Below, piece after piece: positions 6,877-15,910 of a stretch of DNA of 64,000 nt. Origin of the DNA: an uncultured Lactobacillaceae bacterium (GTDB lineage Bacteria > Bacillota > Bacilli > Lactobacillales > Lactobacillaceae); assembly GCA_945285405.1 (NCBI GenBank), contig CALYQJ010000001.1, positions 62,001-126,000 on the forward strand, in the 5' to 3' direction. Under the pieces are notes generated by a model. That model searched no databases. It saw nothing but the letters and a program-made list of their open reading frames with translations, and was not told the DNA's origin. Each line of letters begins with the position of its first letter. The stretch's first letter is position 1. The translations under genes and the position numbers were made by a program.

Positions 6877-9291
6877 TTGAATTTCAAATCTGATTTAGTT
6901 AAAAATGAAACTAAAATTGCTAAAGTGATTGTTGATGTTCCAACGCGTCAGACTGATCGATTCTTTGACTATTTCATACCCCCTGAATTAGAAGTACAAC
7001 CAGGCATGCGAGTTGTTGTTGAATTTGGTCAACGTCAGGTTACTGGTTTTATCGTAAATATTGTTAAAAAAACTGATTTTCAGGGGAAATTAAAGCCTAT
7101 TAAAAAATTAATTGATGAAAATCCTGTTTTAAATGAAGAGCAACTTAAATTAGCTATCTTTTTAGCAGGAAAATACTTTACTTTTGTTGTATCTGATTTG
7201 TGGTTAATGCTACCCACAATGTTAAAAGGAAAAACTACAAAATTTTTAGTTGCAAAAAAGAAACTTACTGATCCTAATTTAGTTTCATTATTAAGTAATG
7301 AACCTATTAAATATGAAACATCAAGATTTTCTTCTGAACAATTAAAAGCAATAAAAATTGCCATCGCTCAAGGTCAAGTTGAGATCATTTATGCGCAATC
7401 TCGAAAGATTACAAAAAAATATGAAGAAATAATAGATTTTGATTTAACGCCATCTCAAATTGCAAATGAAGTTGCTCATTTATCTAAGAACAACAAGTAT
7501 GAACGTTTATTTTGGGAAAAAATTGGTAAATTAAAAGGTCCTTTACGCTTATCATATATAACTAAAAAATATCAAATTCCTCGTAGGGTTCTTAATAAAT
7601 TAGTTGAAAAAAAATTAATTACAATAAAAAAAGTTGAAAAATACCGAGATCCCTTATCTGAGCAAAATAAGGGAAAATCATTTAAGTTTCAGCATACTTT
7701 AGAACAAAAAAAAGCTATTTTCGAGGTTAGTCGTCAGTTAAATCAACCACAAGTTTTTTTGATTGAGGGTATCACAGGAAGTGGAAAAACCGAAATTTAT
7801 CGAACTTTAAGTAAAAAAGTTATTGATCAGGGTAAACAAGTTATTATTTTAGTACCTGAAATTGCTTTAACGCCTCAAATGATTTCCTTTTTTCAACAAT
7901 CATTTGGAAATCGCATTGCTGTTTGGCATAGCCGATTATCCCAAGGAGAACAGTATGATGAATGGCGAAAAATAAAAAATGATGAAATAGATTTAGTTTT
8001 GGGAGTACGTTCGGCAATTTTTGCTCCTCTGAAAAAATTAGGGTTAGTTATAGTTGATGAAGAGCATGAAAGTTCTTATCGACAAATTGAAAATCCGCAA
8101 TATGATGCAAGAGATGTTGCTCAATGGCGAGGAAAATATCATCAATGCCCAGTTATTTTTGGTTCTGCTACTCCAACGTTAACTACGAGAGCTAAAGCTC
8201 AAAAAGGTCAATATCAGTTAATTAAGTTGACTCATCGAGTAAACGAAAATGGGCATTTACCCCATGTTCAAATTGTTGATTTACGTGATGTTACAAATCA
8301 TTCTGCAGGATTAATCTTTTCTAACCCTTTAAAAGATGCTATTTTAAATTGTTATCAAAAGCATGAACAAGCTATTCTTTTTTTGAATCGAAGAGGTTAT
8401 GCTAATTTTATGGAGTGTCGTAATTGTGGTTATACTTTTAATTGTCCCAATTGTGATGTTTCATTGACTCTTCATTTAAAGCAACACCAATTAATTTGCC
8501 ACTATTGTGGTTATAAACAAACAATTCCTGTGTTTTGCCCTCAATGTCATCAAAAAGATATACGTAGTTTTGGTGAAGGAACTGAAAAAGTAGAAATGGC
8601 TCTTAAAGAACTCAATCCAGAAATTCGAACTCTACGTATGGATAAAGATACTACCAAGCGTAAAGGGAGCTATCAAAAAATTATTAAATCTTTTGAACAA
8701 CATTGTGCTGATGTTTTAGTGGGAACTCAAAGTGTTGCTAAGGGGTTAAATTTTCCTGAAGTTACTTTGGTTGGAGTTTTAAATGCTGATATTAGTTTGA
8801 ATCGACCAGAATTTGATTCGAGTGAAGTTACATTTGATTTGTTAACGCAAGTTGCTGGGCGTGCGGGACGTGGTAAAGTAGCAGGTCAAGTTATTATTCA
8901 AACTTATAATCCTAATCATTATGCGATTCAAGATGCTAAAAATCAGAATTATGAATGGTTTTTTCGTCAGGAGATGTATATTCGTCATTTGCATGGGTAT
9001 TTACCTTATTTTTACACGATCTTTATTAAGGTGACTAGTAAAAAAGAAATGTTAGCTTTAAAGCTTGCAATCCAAATTAAAGATTTTTTACAGCAAGAAA
9101 AGAATCAAATAACTCAAATTTTAGGTCCAGCTCCTTATTATATTAAACGAATTAATAATGAATATTCTTATCAATTAGCTTTGAAGTATAAAAATGATCC
9201 AGCAATGTTAAAGGCTTTAAGAAAAGTAATGCAATTAACTCAAAAAAGAGCATCACAAGTAAAAATACAAATTAGCCACCTTACACGTTAA
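6877..9291 (+). CDS. priA: Primosomal protein N' (replication restart helicase PriA)
   Basis: 3'-5' DNA helicase that reloads the replisome at stalled forks. Features in order are an N-terminal DNA-binding domain beginning with KVIVDVPT, Walker A GITGSGKTEIY (about residues 298-308), DEEHESSY (about 394), eight zinc-binding cysteines between about 514 and 562 (CRNCGYTFNCPNCD, then CHYC and CPQC), and a C-terminal helicase lobe with VAGRAGRG. No suitable ATG exists upstream of the conserved start. TTG 6877 lies 13 bases after AAAGGA, whereas the more upstream in-frame TTG 6865 lies only 1 base after it. The start is therefore non-ATG and somewhat uncertain. Confidence 0.95.
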   Translation: MNFKSDLVKNETKIAKVIVDVPTRQTDRFFDYFIPPELEVQPGMRVVVEFGQRQVTGFIVNIVKKTDFQGKLKPIKKLIDENPVLNEEQLKLAIFLAGKYFTFVVSDLWLMLPTMLKGKTTKFLVAKKKLTDPNLVSLLSNEPIKYETSRFSSEQLKAIKIAIAQGQVEIIYAQSRKITKKYEEIIDFDLTPSQIANEVAHLSKNNKYERLFWEKIGKLKGPLRLSYITKKYQIPRRVLNKLVEKKLITIKKVEKYRDPLSEQNKGKSFKFQHTLEQKKAIFEVSRQLNQPQVFLIEGITGSGKTEIYRTLSKKVIDQGKQVIILVPEIALTPQMISFFQQSFGNRIAVWHSRLSQGEQYDEWRKIKNDEIDLVLGVRSAIFAPLKKLGLVIVDEEHESSYRQIENPQYDARDVAQWRGKYHQCPVIFGSATPTLTTRAKAQKGQYQLIKLTHRVNENGHLPHVQIVDLRDVTNHSAGLIFSNPLKDAILNCYQKHEQAILFLNRRGYANFMECRNCGYTFNCPNCDVSLTLHLKQHQLICHYCGYKQTIPVFCPQCHQKDIRSFGEGTEKVEMALKELNPEIRTLRMDKDTTKRKGSYQKIIKSFEQHCADVLVGTQSVAKGLNFPEVTLVGVLNADISLNRPEFDSSEVTFDLLTQVAGRAGRGKVAGQVIIQTYNPNHYAIQDAKNQNYEWFFRQEMYIRHLHGYLPYFYTIFIKVTSKKEMLALKLAIQIKDFLQQEKNQITQILGPAPYYIKRINNEYSYQLALKYKNDPAMLKALRKVMQLTQKRASQVKIQISHLTR

Positions 9292-9322
9292 TTTACTTAT
9301 AAAATGAAAGGTATGATTTTTT

Positions 9323-10279
9323 ATGAAAAAAATAGTATTTTTGGGAACCCCAACTTTTGCCGTTAAAGTTTTAGCAGCACTAGTTCACGGTGATTATCAA
9401 ATTGTTGCGGTAGTAACTCAGCCTGATAAAGTTGTTGGTCGAAAGAAACGTTTAACAGCCAGTCCAGTCAAGAATTTTGCTCAAAAAAATGATTTACCAG
9501 TTTTGCAACCCAGAAAATTAAGTGGAAGTATTGAAGAATCGCAAATTATTGCTGCACAACCAGATTTAATAATTACTGCAGCTTTTGGACAGTTTTTATC
9601 AAACGAATTATTAGCAAGTGCAAAAATTGCAGCAATTAATTTTCATGCTTCTTTATTACCTAAATATCGAGGAGCTGCACCAATTCAAGGAGCTTTACGC
9701 GATGGAGCTAGTTTTTCCGGAATTACTATTATGGAAATGGTTGCTAAAATGGATGCAGGGGATATTTTCTTTCAGGAGAAACTTGCAATTGATCCTGAAG
9801 ATAATCTAGAAACTTTAACTGAAAAGCTTAGTAATTTAGCTCAAAATATGGCGGTTAAAGACTTACCGCTTTTAATTAAAGGTGAATTTAAACGTCAAAT
9901 TCAAGATCCTAAATTAGTAACTTTCGCACCTTCAATTAAACCAGAAGATGAACAATTAAATTTTCAGCAAAATAGCAATCAAATCGTAAATCAAATTCGG
10001 TCATTATCACCAAATCCGGGAGCTTATTTTTTACATCAAGGAGAGAGAATTAAAATTTTTAAGGCTGAAATTATGAATACTAAAATTGATGGTATGCCGG
10101 GAAGTGTCTATTTAAAAAACAAAAAACAATTAGGGATAATTGCTGGTGATCATAAAGGAATTTTAATTTCTCAGTTGCAAATACAAGGGGGAAAACCATT
10201 ATTGATTCAAGATTTTTTAAATGGTGTTGGCAGATCGTTAAAAATAGGAGATCAGTTTGTCTCAACTACAACCGCTTAA
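9323..10279 (+). CDS. fmt: Methionyl-tRNA formyltransferase
   Basis: Transfers a formyl group from 10-formyltetrahydrofolate to initiator Met-tRNA. It has 318 residues. The N-terminal formyltransferase domain carries FLGTPTFAVKVL at the start and the folate-binding/catalytic loop NFHASLLPKYRGAAPIQ at about 107-121, followed by the C-terminal OB-type tRNA-binding domain. AAAGG (9307-9311) lies 11 bases before ATG 9323. It shares its last 23 bp with rsmB in the conserved priA-fmt-rsmB order. Confidence 0.97.
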   Translation: MKKIVFLGTPTFAVKVLAALVHGDYQIVAVVTQPDKVVGRKKRLTASPVKNFAQKNDLPVLQPRKLSGSIEESQIIAAQPDLIITAAFGQFLSNELLASAKIAAINFHASLLPKYRGAAPIQGALRDGASFSGITIMEMVAKMDAGDIFFQEKLAIDPEDNLETLTEKLSNLAQNMAVKDLPLLIKGEFKRQIQDPKLVTFAPSIKPEDEQLNFQQNSNQIVNQIRSLSPNPGAYFLHQGERIKIFKAEIMNTKIDGMPGSVYLKNKKQLGIIAGDHKGILISQLQIQGGKPLLIQDFLNGVGRSLKIGDQFVSTTTA

Positions 10280-11606
10280 ACATAGTGTACGTTATGTAAG
10301 TTTTTTAGCATTAAAAGAAATTTTACAGGAACATCATTTTTCAAATACAGTAATAAATTATTATTTAAATAGAGAAAGCTTTTCAATAGTTGATCGGAAA
10401 CTTTTTACTAATTTGGTTTATGGCGTTACTTTTAATGATTTGCGTTTAAATTATGAATTAACGCCATTCTTAAAAATAAAAAAAACTGATTTTAATGTTC
10501 TTCTCATTATTAAAATTGCAATTTTTCAAATGTTTTATTTAGAAAAAATTCCAGATTATGCCGCAATTAATGAAGCTATTAAAATTACAAAAATAGAAAC
10601 TCCTAAGGCTAGTAAATTTGTTACTGCTGTTTTGCATCAAGCGCGAAGAAAGGGGCTATTAGCTGTAAATCAAATAGTTGATCCAAAAAAGAAATTAGCA
10701 ATAACATACAGCTGTCCTAATTGGCTTATAGATAAATTGAATCAACAACTAGGCTTACGAAAAACTAAGAAAATGCTAGAATCATTAATTGAAAAACCAC
10801 GCTTAAGTTTGCGGGTTAATACTACTAAAATTTCTCGCCAAGATTTGTTTGAACAACTAAGCCAACAATTTCCAGATAACTTTTCCTTAAGTCAAATTTC
10901 TCCAGTAGGAATTATTGCTAGGCGAGGGGAATTAATGAAAACATCAGAATTTAAAGCAGGATTTTATACTATTCAAGATGAATCAAGTCAATTAGTCGCG
11001 CCAAATTTAAAAATTAAACCTAATGATATTGTTTTGGACGCTTGTGCTGCCCCAGGTGGGAAAACAACACATATAGCACAATATTTAGATGCAAAAGCAG
11101 GAGGTATGGTTCATGCTTTTGATCTTAGCTCAAATAAAGTGTCATTAATTAAAGAAAATGTGCAAAGATTAGGTCTTCAAGATTTAGTAAAAGTTCATCA
11201 ACAAAACATTTTGGATTTAAATCAGAGCCTACCAAGAACAAAGTTTGATAAAATTTTAGTTGATGCTCCTTGTACTGGATTTGGTTTGTTAAGGCGTAAA
11301 CCCGAGGTAAAATATAATCATCAAAGATCTGATATAATAAAAACTAAACGGCTTCAATTAAATATTTTAAAGGCCGTTGCTCCTTTCTTAAAAGTTGGAG
11401 GACTAATGCTGTATAGTACGTGTACCATTTTTTGGGAAGAGACTCGTGAAGTAGTAGTTGAGTTTTTGAAGCAACATTCAAATTTTACGTTGATAAATCT
11501 TAGTTTGAATCCAAAGGAAATGAAAAAACCAATGCTCCAAATTTATCCTGATGATTATCTGACGGATGGCTTTTTTATTTCTTTATTGCAAAAAGAAGAA
11601 GCATAG
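10257..11606 (+). CDS. rsmB: 16S rRNA (cytosine-967-C5)-methyltransferase RsmB
   Basis: SAM-dependent m5C methyltransferase acting on 16S rRNA. It has an N-terminal NusB-like RNA-binding domain (about 1-140) and a C-terminal Nol1/Nop2/Sun domain with the SAM motif DACAAPGGKTTHIA (about 261-274), the acid-base cysteine in DAPCTGFGLLRRKPEV (about 336) and the nucleophile in YSTCTIF (about 388). At 449 residues it matches the family. The start is TTG 10257, supported by AGGAG (10246-10250) 6 bases upstream; no ATG is nearby. It overlaps fmt by 23 bp. Confidence 0.95.
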   Translation: MSQLQPLKHSVRYVSFLALKEILQEHHFSNTVINYYLNRESFSIVDRKLFTNLVYGVTFNDLRLNYELTPFLKIKKTDFNVLLIIKIAIFQMFYLEKIPDYAAINEAIKITKIETPKASKFVTAVLHQARRKGLLAVNQIVDPKKKLAITYSCPNWLIDKLNQQLGLRKTKKMLESLIEKPRLSLRVNTTKISRQDLFEQLSQQFPDNFSLSQISPVGIIARRGELMKTSEFKAGFYTIQDESSQLVAPNLKIKPNDIVLDACAAPGGKTTHIAQYLDAKAGGMVHAFDLSSNKVSLIKENVQRLGLQDLVKVHQQNILDLNQSLPRTKFDKILVDAPCTGFGLLRRKPEVKYNHQRSDIIKTKRLQLNILKAVAPFLKVGGLMLYSTCTIFWEETREVVVEFLKQHSNFTLINLSLNPKEMKKPMLQIYPDDYLTDGFFISLLQKEEA

Positions 11607-11612
11607 AAGAAT

Positions 11613-12362
11613 ATGGAATTTTTTCAAAAGACTGATATTGGTTTGAAGAGAGAAAATAATGAAGATGCTATTGGAGTATTTTATAATCAAACCGAAGAAG
11701 CCCTTGCTGTTATTGCAGATGGAATGGGAGGACATTTAGGTGGTGATGTTGCTTCAAAAATTGCTTTAACTAAAATAGGAACGCATTTTAAAAAAACATC
11801 TGATCTAAAAGCTGATGATTTTATTAATTGGATCGATGCAGAATTGATTCGAGTCAATGATTTCATTATGGAAAAGTCGCAAAATGATCCACAACTTTAT
11901 CGGATGGGGACAACTTTTGTAGGAGCATTTTTAAGTTCCGATAAAAAAATTGTCTATGCTAATTTGGGGGATACAAGGGGTTATCTTTTTAAAGATGGAA
12001 ATTTAAAACAGATTACAATAGATCAAACTTTAGTCAATGAATTATTAAATAATGGAGAGCTTAGCCCTCAAGAAGCCGCAAACTTTCCTAATAAAAATAT
12101 CATTACTAGTACTTTAGGAGTCGATAAAAAAGTTGACCCAATTTATCGAACAGTTAATTTAACGGGTAAAGAAATGATCCTTTTAAATAGTGATGGTCTA
12201 AGTGATATGGTTAGTGATGAATTTATTGCCAATAAATTAGCTTCTAATGAAGATCCTCAAAATAAAGTTGATGAATTAGTTCAAGAAGCAAAAAAAAATG
12301 GTGGTATTGATAATATTTCGTTGATTTTAGGCACGAATCTTAAAAGGAGTGATCAAGCATGA
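11613..12362 (+). CDS. stp: PP2C-type serine/threonine protein phosphatase
   Basis: Metal-dependent PPM phosphatase that reverses PknB phosphorylation in cell-wall and division control. It has 249 residues with the family metal-binding and core motifs: DIGLKRENNEDA at the N terminus, ADGMGGHLGGDVAS (about 38-50), ANLGDTRGYLF and NSDGLSDMV, and a C-terminal GGIDNISLI. It lies between rsmB and pknB and its stop overlaps the pknB start by 4 bp, the standard phosphatase-kinase pairing of Bacillota. Confidence 0.95.
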   Translation: MEFFQKTDIGLKRENNEDAIGVFYNQTEEALAVIADGMGGHLGGDVASKIALTKIGTHFKKTSDLKADDFINWIDAELIRVNDFIMEKSQNDPQLYRMGTTFVGAFLSSDKKIVYANLGDTRGYLFKDGNLKQITIDQTLVNELLNNGELSPQEAANFPNKNIITSTLGVDKKVDPIYRTVNLTGKEMILLNSDGLSDMVSDEFIANKLASNEDPQNKVDELVQEAKKNGGIDNISLILGTNLKRSDQA

Positions 12363-14497
12363 TGGAAAAAGGTTATGCTGTTGGCGGTCGTTACCGGATT
12401 ATTCGGGAAATTGGCGAAGGTGGAATGTCAATTGTTTACTTGGCTCATGATTTAATTTTAGACCGTGATGTTGCTGTTAAAGTCTTAAAATACGATTTAC
12501 AAAATAATCCAGAAACAACTCGGCGCTTTGAGCGTGAAGCTATGGCAATTTCTGAATTGAGTCATCCTAATATTGTAAGCATTTATGATGTAGGTAATGA
12601 TCATGGCATGCAGTATTTAGTGATGGAGTATGTTGATGGCACTAATTTAAAGGAATATTTAAGAAATAACTTTCCGCTACCACTAGAAAGAATTCAACAA
12701 ATAATGGAACAAATTCTTTCAGCTGTAGCACAAGCTCATTCATTAGGAATTATTCATCGTGATTTAAAACCTCTTAACATTTTAATTGATCAAGAAGGTA
12801 ACACCAAAATTTCAGATTTTGGTATTGCAATGGCTTTAAATGATGAAGGAATGACTCAAACTAATTCTGTAATGGGAACAGTTCATTATTTATCTCCTGA
12901 ACAGGCTAGAGGAGCTCAAGCTACTAAGCAATCTGATATTTATTCGTTAGGAATTATTTTATTTGAGCTATTGACTGGTTCGGTTCCATTTGTTGGTGAA
13001 ACTCCAGTTTCTGTGGCAATTAAACATTCGCGTAATGATTTACCCTCTGTAAGACAAAAAGACCCTAGTATTCCACAATCTTTCGAAAATATCATTACGC
13101 GAGCTACTGCTAAAGATCCTAATGATCGTTATGAATCAGTAGAAGCAATGCTAGAAGATGTGGGAACAGCTTTAGATGCAGATAGGATTAATGAACCGAA
13201 ATTAGTTATTAATCATGAAGATGTTGAGGCAACTCGATTAATTTCCTCTCATCCAACTGATGAATTAAATGATAAAGATTTACTTAAAATGCCAGAAGGT
13301 GGAATTCTTCCTAATGAAGATCAACCAAAAGATGTTAAAAAAAGAAAAAAATTATCTCCACATCAAAAAATTATGGCAATCTCAGGTGGAATAATAGTTG
13401 GGGTAGTTTTGTTGCTATTGTGCCTGCTATTAATTAACCATAAGAAAGAAATAACAATGCCTGATGTTACTAATTTAAGTGAAAAACAGGCAGTTGAATT
13501 ATTAAAGTCTAAAAAGCTAAAGATTAGTCCTAAAGTTGAGAAATTGAGTGATAGTAAAATTTCTGCTGGTAATGTTATCCGAACTGAGCCACCAGTAAAC
13601 AGTAAGGTTAAAGAAGGAACTATAGTTCGACTTTTTGTTAGTACGGGAGCTCCCACATATAAATTGGCTGACTTTACTTCACAATCATATACTGAAGCTA
13701 AAGATGTTTTAGAACGTCATGGAATTAAAGTTAAAGTTAAACGTGAATATTCTGATACAATTCGTGAGGGAATTGTAATGGATCAAAGTATTAGACCAAA
13801 TCGAAGAATTACCAAGGGCACTACGGTAACTTTAACTGTTAGTAAAGGTCAAAAAGAAATTACAATGATTGATTTAACAGGTTATTCGCGTAAGAGTATT
13901 ACTGATTTTGCTAATGATCATAATTTAACTAAGGTTGAAGATCCTGCACAATACTCTGGAGATTATGAAAAGGGTACAGTTATGGCTCAATCACCAGCTG
14001 CTGGAAGTAAGTTAAAAAAAGGTGATATTTTTCATGTAACATTTTCCTTAGGTGCTAGACCACAAGACAATTCTGAATCTAAATCGGAAAAATCCTCAGA
14101 TATTCCGTCAAATTCGAGTAGTGAATCTAGCTCGAAGGTAACCAATAGTAGTAATAATAATAGTAATAATGGTAGTAATAGTAGTAGTAACACCAATAGT
14201 AATACTAGTGCTAATAATGATGTTTCTTTTTCAGAAAATATCATTATTCCTTATCAAGATAATTCTAGTGATGATACTACTGCCGCTAACAGTAATCCTG
14301 CACAAAATGATGTAAAAATATATCTTCAAGATTCTCATCATAAAATTAGCGATTTATACATGGAAATTAAAATTAAAAAGGATACTCAAGTTACGTTACC
14401 TTTTACAATAGGTAAAGGACAAAAAGGACTATATCATGTAGTATCTGATGGTAAAATGATTATTAATCAATCAGTTACAGCTCCAGAGAATAATTAA
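12359..14497 (+). CDS. pknB: PASTA-domain serine/threonine protein kinase
   Basis: Membrane receptor kinase that senses muropeptides or lipid II through extracellular PASTA repeats. The cytoplasmic kinase (about 1-275) has GEGGMSIVYLA, an ATP-binding lysine in VAVKVLK, HRDLKPLNILID, DFG and GTVHYLSPEQ. A transmembrane helix lies at about 338-360. Three PASTA repeats follow (about 365-430, 431-499 and 500-566). A Ser/Asn-rich linker (about 570-627) and an unassigned C-terminal segment of about 80 residues complete the 712-residue protein. AAGGAG (12344-12349) lies 9 bases before ATG 12359; a second ATG follows at 12362. rsgA, its usual downstream neighbour, is missing. Confidence 0.95.
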   Translation: MMEKGYAVGGRYRIIREIGEGGMSIVYLAHDLILDRDVAVKVLKYDLQNNPETTRRFEREAMAISELSHPNIVSIYDVGNDHGMQYLVMEYVDGTNLKEYLRNNFPLPLERIQQIMEQILSAVAQAHSLGIIHRDLKPLNILIDQEGNTKISDFGIAMALNDEGMTQTNSVMGTVHYLSPEQARGAQATKQSDIYSLGIILFELLTGSVPFVGETPVSVAIKHSRNDLPSVRQKDPSIPQSFENIITRATAKDPNDRYESVEAMLEDVGTALDADRINEPKLVINHEDVEATRLISSHPTDELNDKDLLKMPEGGILPNEDQPKDVKKRKKLSPHQKIMAISGGIIVGVVLLLLCLLLINHKKEITMPDVTNLSEKQAVELLKSKKLKISPKVEKLSDSKISAGNVIRTEPPVNSKVKEGTIVRLFVSTGAPTYKLADFTSQSYTEAKDVLERHGIKVKVKREYSDTIREGIVMDQSIRPNRRITKGTTVTLTVSKGQKEITMIDLTGYSRKSITDFANDHNLTKVEDPAQYSGDYEKGTVMAQSPAAGSKLKKGDIFHVTFSLGARPQDNSESKSEKSSDIPSNSSSESSSKVTNSSNNNSNNGSNSSSNTNSNTSANNDVSFSENIIIPYQDNSSDDTTAANSNPAQNDVKIYLQDSHHKISDLYMEIKIKKDTQVTLPFTIGKGQKGLYHVVSDGKMIINQSVTAPENN
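14145..14220 (+). repeat. AGT/AAT trinucleotide-rich low-complexity tract in pknB
   Basis: The segment is built almost entirely of AGT, AAT and related codons, giving an alternating Ser/Asn linker outside the membrane. Such near-repetitive trinucleotides can gain or lose codons in frame by slippage. The tract lies between the third PASTA repeat and the C-terminal segment of the kinase. Confidence 0.7.
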
Positions 14498-14517
14498 TCG
14501 GTTAAAAGGATTAAACA

Positions 14518-15171
14518 ATGCAAATAATTCCTTCAATTTTAAATGCTAACTTGTTAAATTTAATGCCTGATTTAAAAGAATTAGAAAAAGCAAGTGTCGA
14601 AATGATTCATGTAGATATTATGGATGGTAATTTTGTTCCTAATATTTCTTTTGGACCTGATTTTGTAGCGCATATTGCCGAAGAAACCACGTTAAAACAA
14701 GATATTCATTTGATGGTACAAAATCCAGATTGGATTGTTGATCAAATTCTAAAATATCAACCAGAAAGTATTACAATTCATTATGAAGCTACTCATGATA
14801 TTTATCGGATTTTACAAAAAATTAAAGACCATGGAGTAAAAGCAGGGGTTGCAATTAATCCTGGTACTTCGTATGAAGCAATTGAAGCAGCAATTATGAT
14901 TGCAGATCGAATTCTGGTTATGACGGTCAATCCCGGTTTTGGAAGACAAAAATTTTTAAAAGAAATGCTTCATAAAGTAAGAAAATTAGATTTAACTCGT
15001 CAAATTAATCAATATACTTATAAAATTGAAGTTGATGGGGGGGTAAATGATCAAACAATTGTAAAGTGTAAGCAAGCTCATACAGATGAATGTGTGGTTG
15101 GATCGTATTTGTTTAAAAATGATAATCCATTAGATAATATAATGAAATTACGACAATTGATTGAAAAGTAA
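14518..15171 (+). CDS. rpe: Ribulose-phosphate 3-epimerase
   Basis: Interconverts ribulose-5-phosphate and xylulose-5-phosphate in the pentose phosphate/phosphoketolase pathways. It has 217 residues forming one TIM barrel, with PSILNANLLNL at the N terminus, the metal/catalytic HVDIMDGNFVPNISFGP, the VNPGFGRQKF phosphate loop and EVDGGVN. It follows pknB after only 20 bp, where rsgA would be expected in related genomes. It ends just before the L28 terminator hairpin on the opposite strand. Confidence 0.96.
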   Translation: MQIIPSILNANLLNLMPDLKELEKASVEMIHVDIMDGNFVPNISFGPDFVAHIAEETTLKQDIHLMVQNPDWIVDQILKYQPESITIHYEATHDIYRILQKIKDHGVKAGVAINPGTSYEAIEAAIMIADRILVMTVNPGFGRQKFLKEMLHKVRKLDLTRQINQYTYKIEVDGGVNDQTIVKCKQAHTDECVVGSYLFKNDNPLDNIMKLRQLIEK

Positions 15172-15172
15172 A

Positions 15173-15196
15173 AAAAAAGCAACTGTTAACGTTGCT
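15173..15196 (-). terminator. Rho-independent terminator of rpmB
   Basis: Read on the minus strand, AGCAAC (15196-15191), a 7-base loop and GTTGCT (15183-15178) are followed by an uninterrupted run of T residues (complement of the A-run at 15171-15178). The stem begins at the rpmB stop codon. In the plus direction the hairpin has no T-tail, so it mainly serves the minus-strand L28 gene. Confidence 0.75.
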
Positions 15197-15381
15197 TATA
15201 CTCTAGTAATTTTACCAGATTTTAATGTCCGGGCTGAAACCCAGACTTTTTTCTTTTTGCCATTTACTAAAATTCGAACCTTTTGTAAATTTGGTTTCCA
15301 TTTACGCCTGCTAGAATTTAAGGCATGAGAACGGGTATTACCAAAGGATGTATGTTTTCCCGTAAAGTAATCTTTTGCCAT
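15196..15381 (-). CDS. rpmB: 50S ribosomal protein L28
   Basis: Small ribosomal protein of the large subunit, 61 residues, with the family pattern [20 protein letters not shown] and the basic, zinc-free C terminus [15 protein letters not shown]. It is the only minus-strand gene in the first 34 kb and stands divergent to asp23, the usual arrangement in lactobacilli. GGAG (15393-15390) precedes its ATG. It has its own promoter and terminator. thiN, often found beside it, is absent. Confidence 0.97.
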   Translation of the reverse strand: MAKDYFTGKHTSFGNTRSHALNSSRRKWKPNLQKVRILVNGKKKKVWVSARTLKSGKITRV

Positions 15382-15413
15382 AATTAACGCTCCATTTAAA
15401 AATTATCTATAAA

Positions 15414-15442
15414 ATAGTATCATTAAAGCAGGATTTTTGCAA
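15414..15442 (-). promoter_or_regulatory. rpmB promoter (minus strand)
   Basis: On the minus strand, TTGCAA (15442-15437), a 17-bp spacer and TACTAT (15419-15414) precede the L28 start by about 33 bases. The spacing is ideal for sigma-A recognition and there is no competing gene in the interval. Confidence 0.6.
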
Positions 15443-15488
15443 ATTATGATTCTCCAAGGAAGAGCATTTTTCATTTTTGCGGTACACT

Positions 15489-15494
15489 TATAAT
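15489..15494 (+). promoter_or_regulatory. -10 box of the asp23-fakA-recG promoter
   Basis: A perfect TATAAT (15489-15494) lies 36 bases before the asp23 ATG in the divergent spacer. The -35 region is T-rich and poorly matched, so the promoter is supported mainly by its -10 and location. Confidence 0.5.
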
Positions 15495-15530
15495 AAAAAA
15501 ATAGATATAAATTGATGAAAGGAGCTTTCA

Positions 15531-15893
15531 ATGGGATTGAAAGTTAATACAAAGTTTGGCCAAGTTGAAATCTCTAATAATGTAATTGCTACAATTGTTG
15601 GTAATGCTGTGGCTGATGTTTTTGGTGTAATTGGCTTAGCACCTTTAAATAATTTTCGTGATAATTTATATGGGTTATTAAATAAAAAGAATTATCAAAA
15701 AGGAGTTCAAATAAAACAAGTTAAAGGTGATATTGAGGTAGAAGTAGCAATTATTGTCGGTTTTGGCATGAAAATATCAGAAATTGGTAAAAATGTTCAA
15801 GATCGAATTAGGTATAATTTAGAATTAATGTTATCAGTCAGTCCAGCAACCGTTAATGTGATTGTTCAGGATGTAAAATTAATCGATGACTAG
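15531..15893 (+). CDS. Asp23/Gls24 family envelope stress response protein (YloU-like)
   Basis: Asp23-family protein of 120 residues; relatives assemble beneath the membrane and are linked to envelope stress and fatty-acid use. It contains the family segments GQVEISNNVIATIVGNAVADVFGVIGLA and VAIIVGFGMKISEIGKNVQDRIRYNLE. GGAG lies at 15521-15524 before ATG 15531. It is followed after 17 bp by the FakA-type kinase, a pairing conserved across Bacillota. Confidence 0.93.
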   Translation: MGLKVNTKFGQVEISNNVIATIVGNAVADVFGVIGLAPLNNFRDNLYGLLNKKNYQKGVQIKQVKGDIEVEVAIIVGFGMKISEIGKNVQDRIRYNLELMLSVSPATVNVIVQDVKLIDD

Positions 15894-15910
15894 AATAGTG
15901 GGGAGTAGCA

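Noticed and set aside
14032..14244. Leucine-rich minus-strand frame inside pknB
   Set aside because: It is the complement of the AGT/AAT tract, which reads as Leu codons on the other strand; not a membrane protein.
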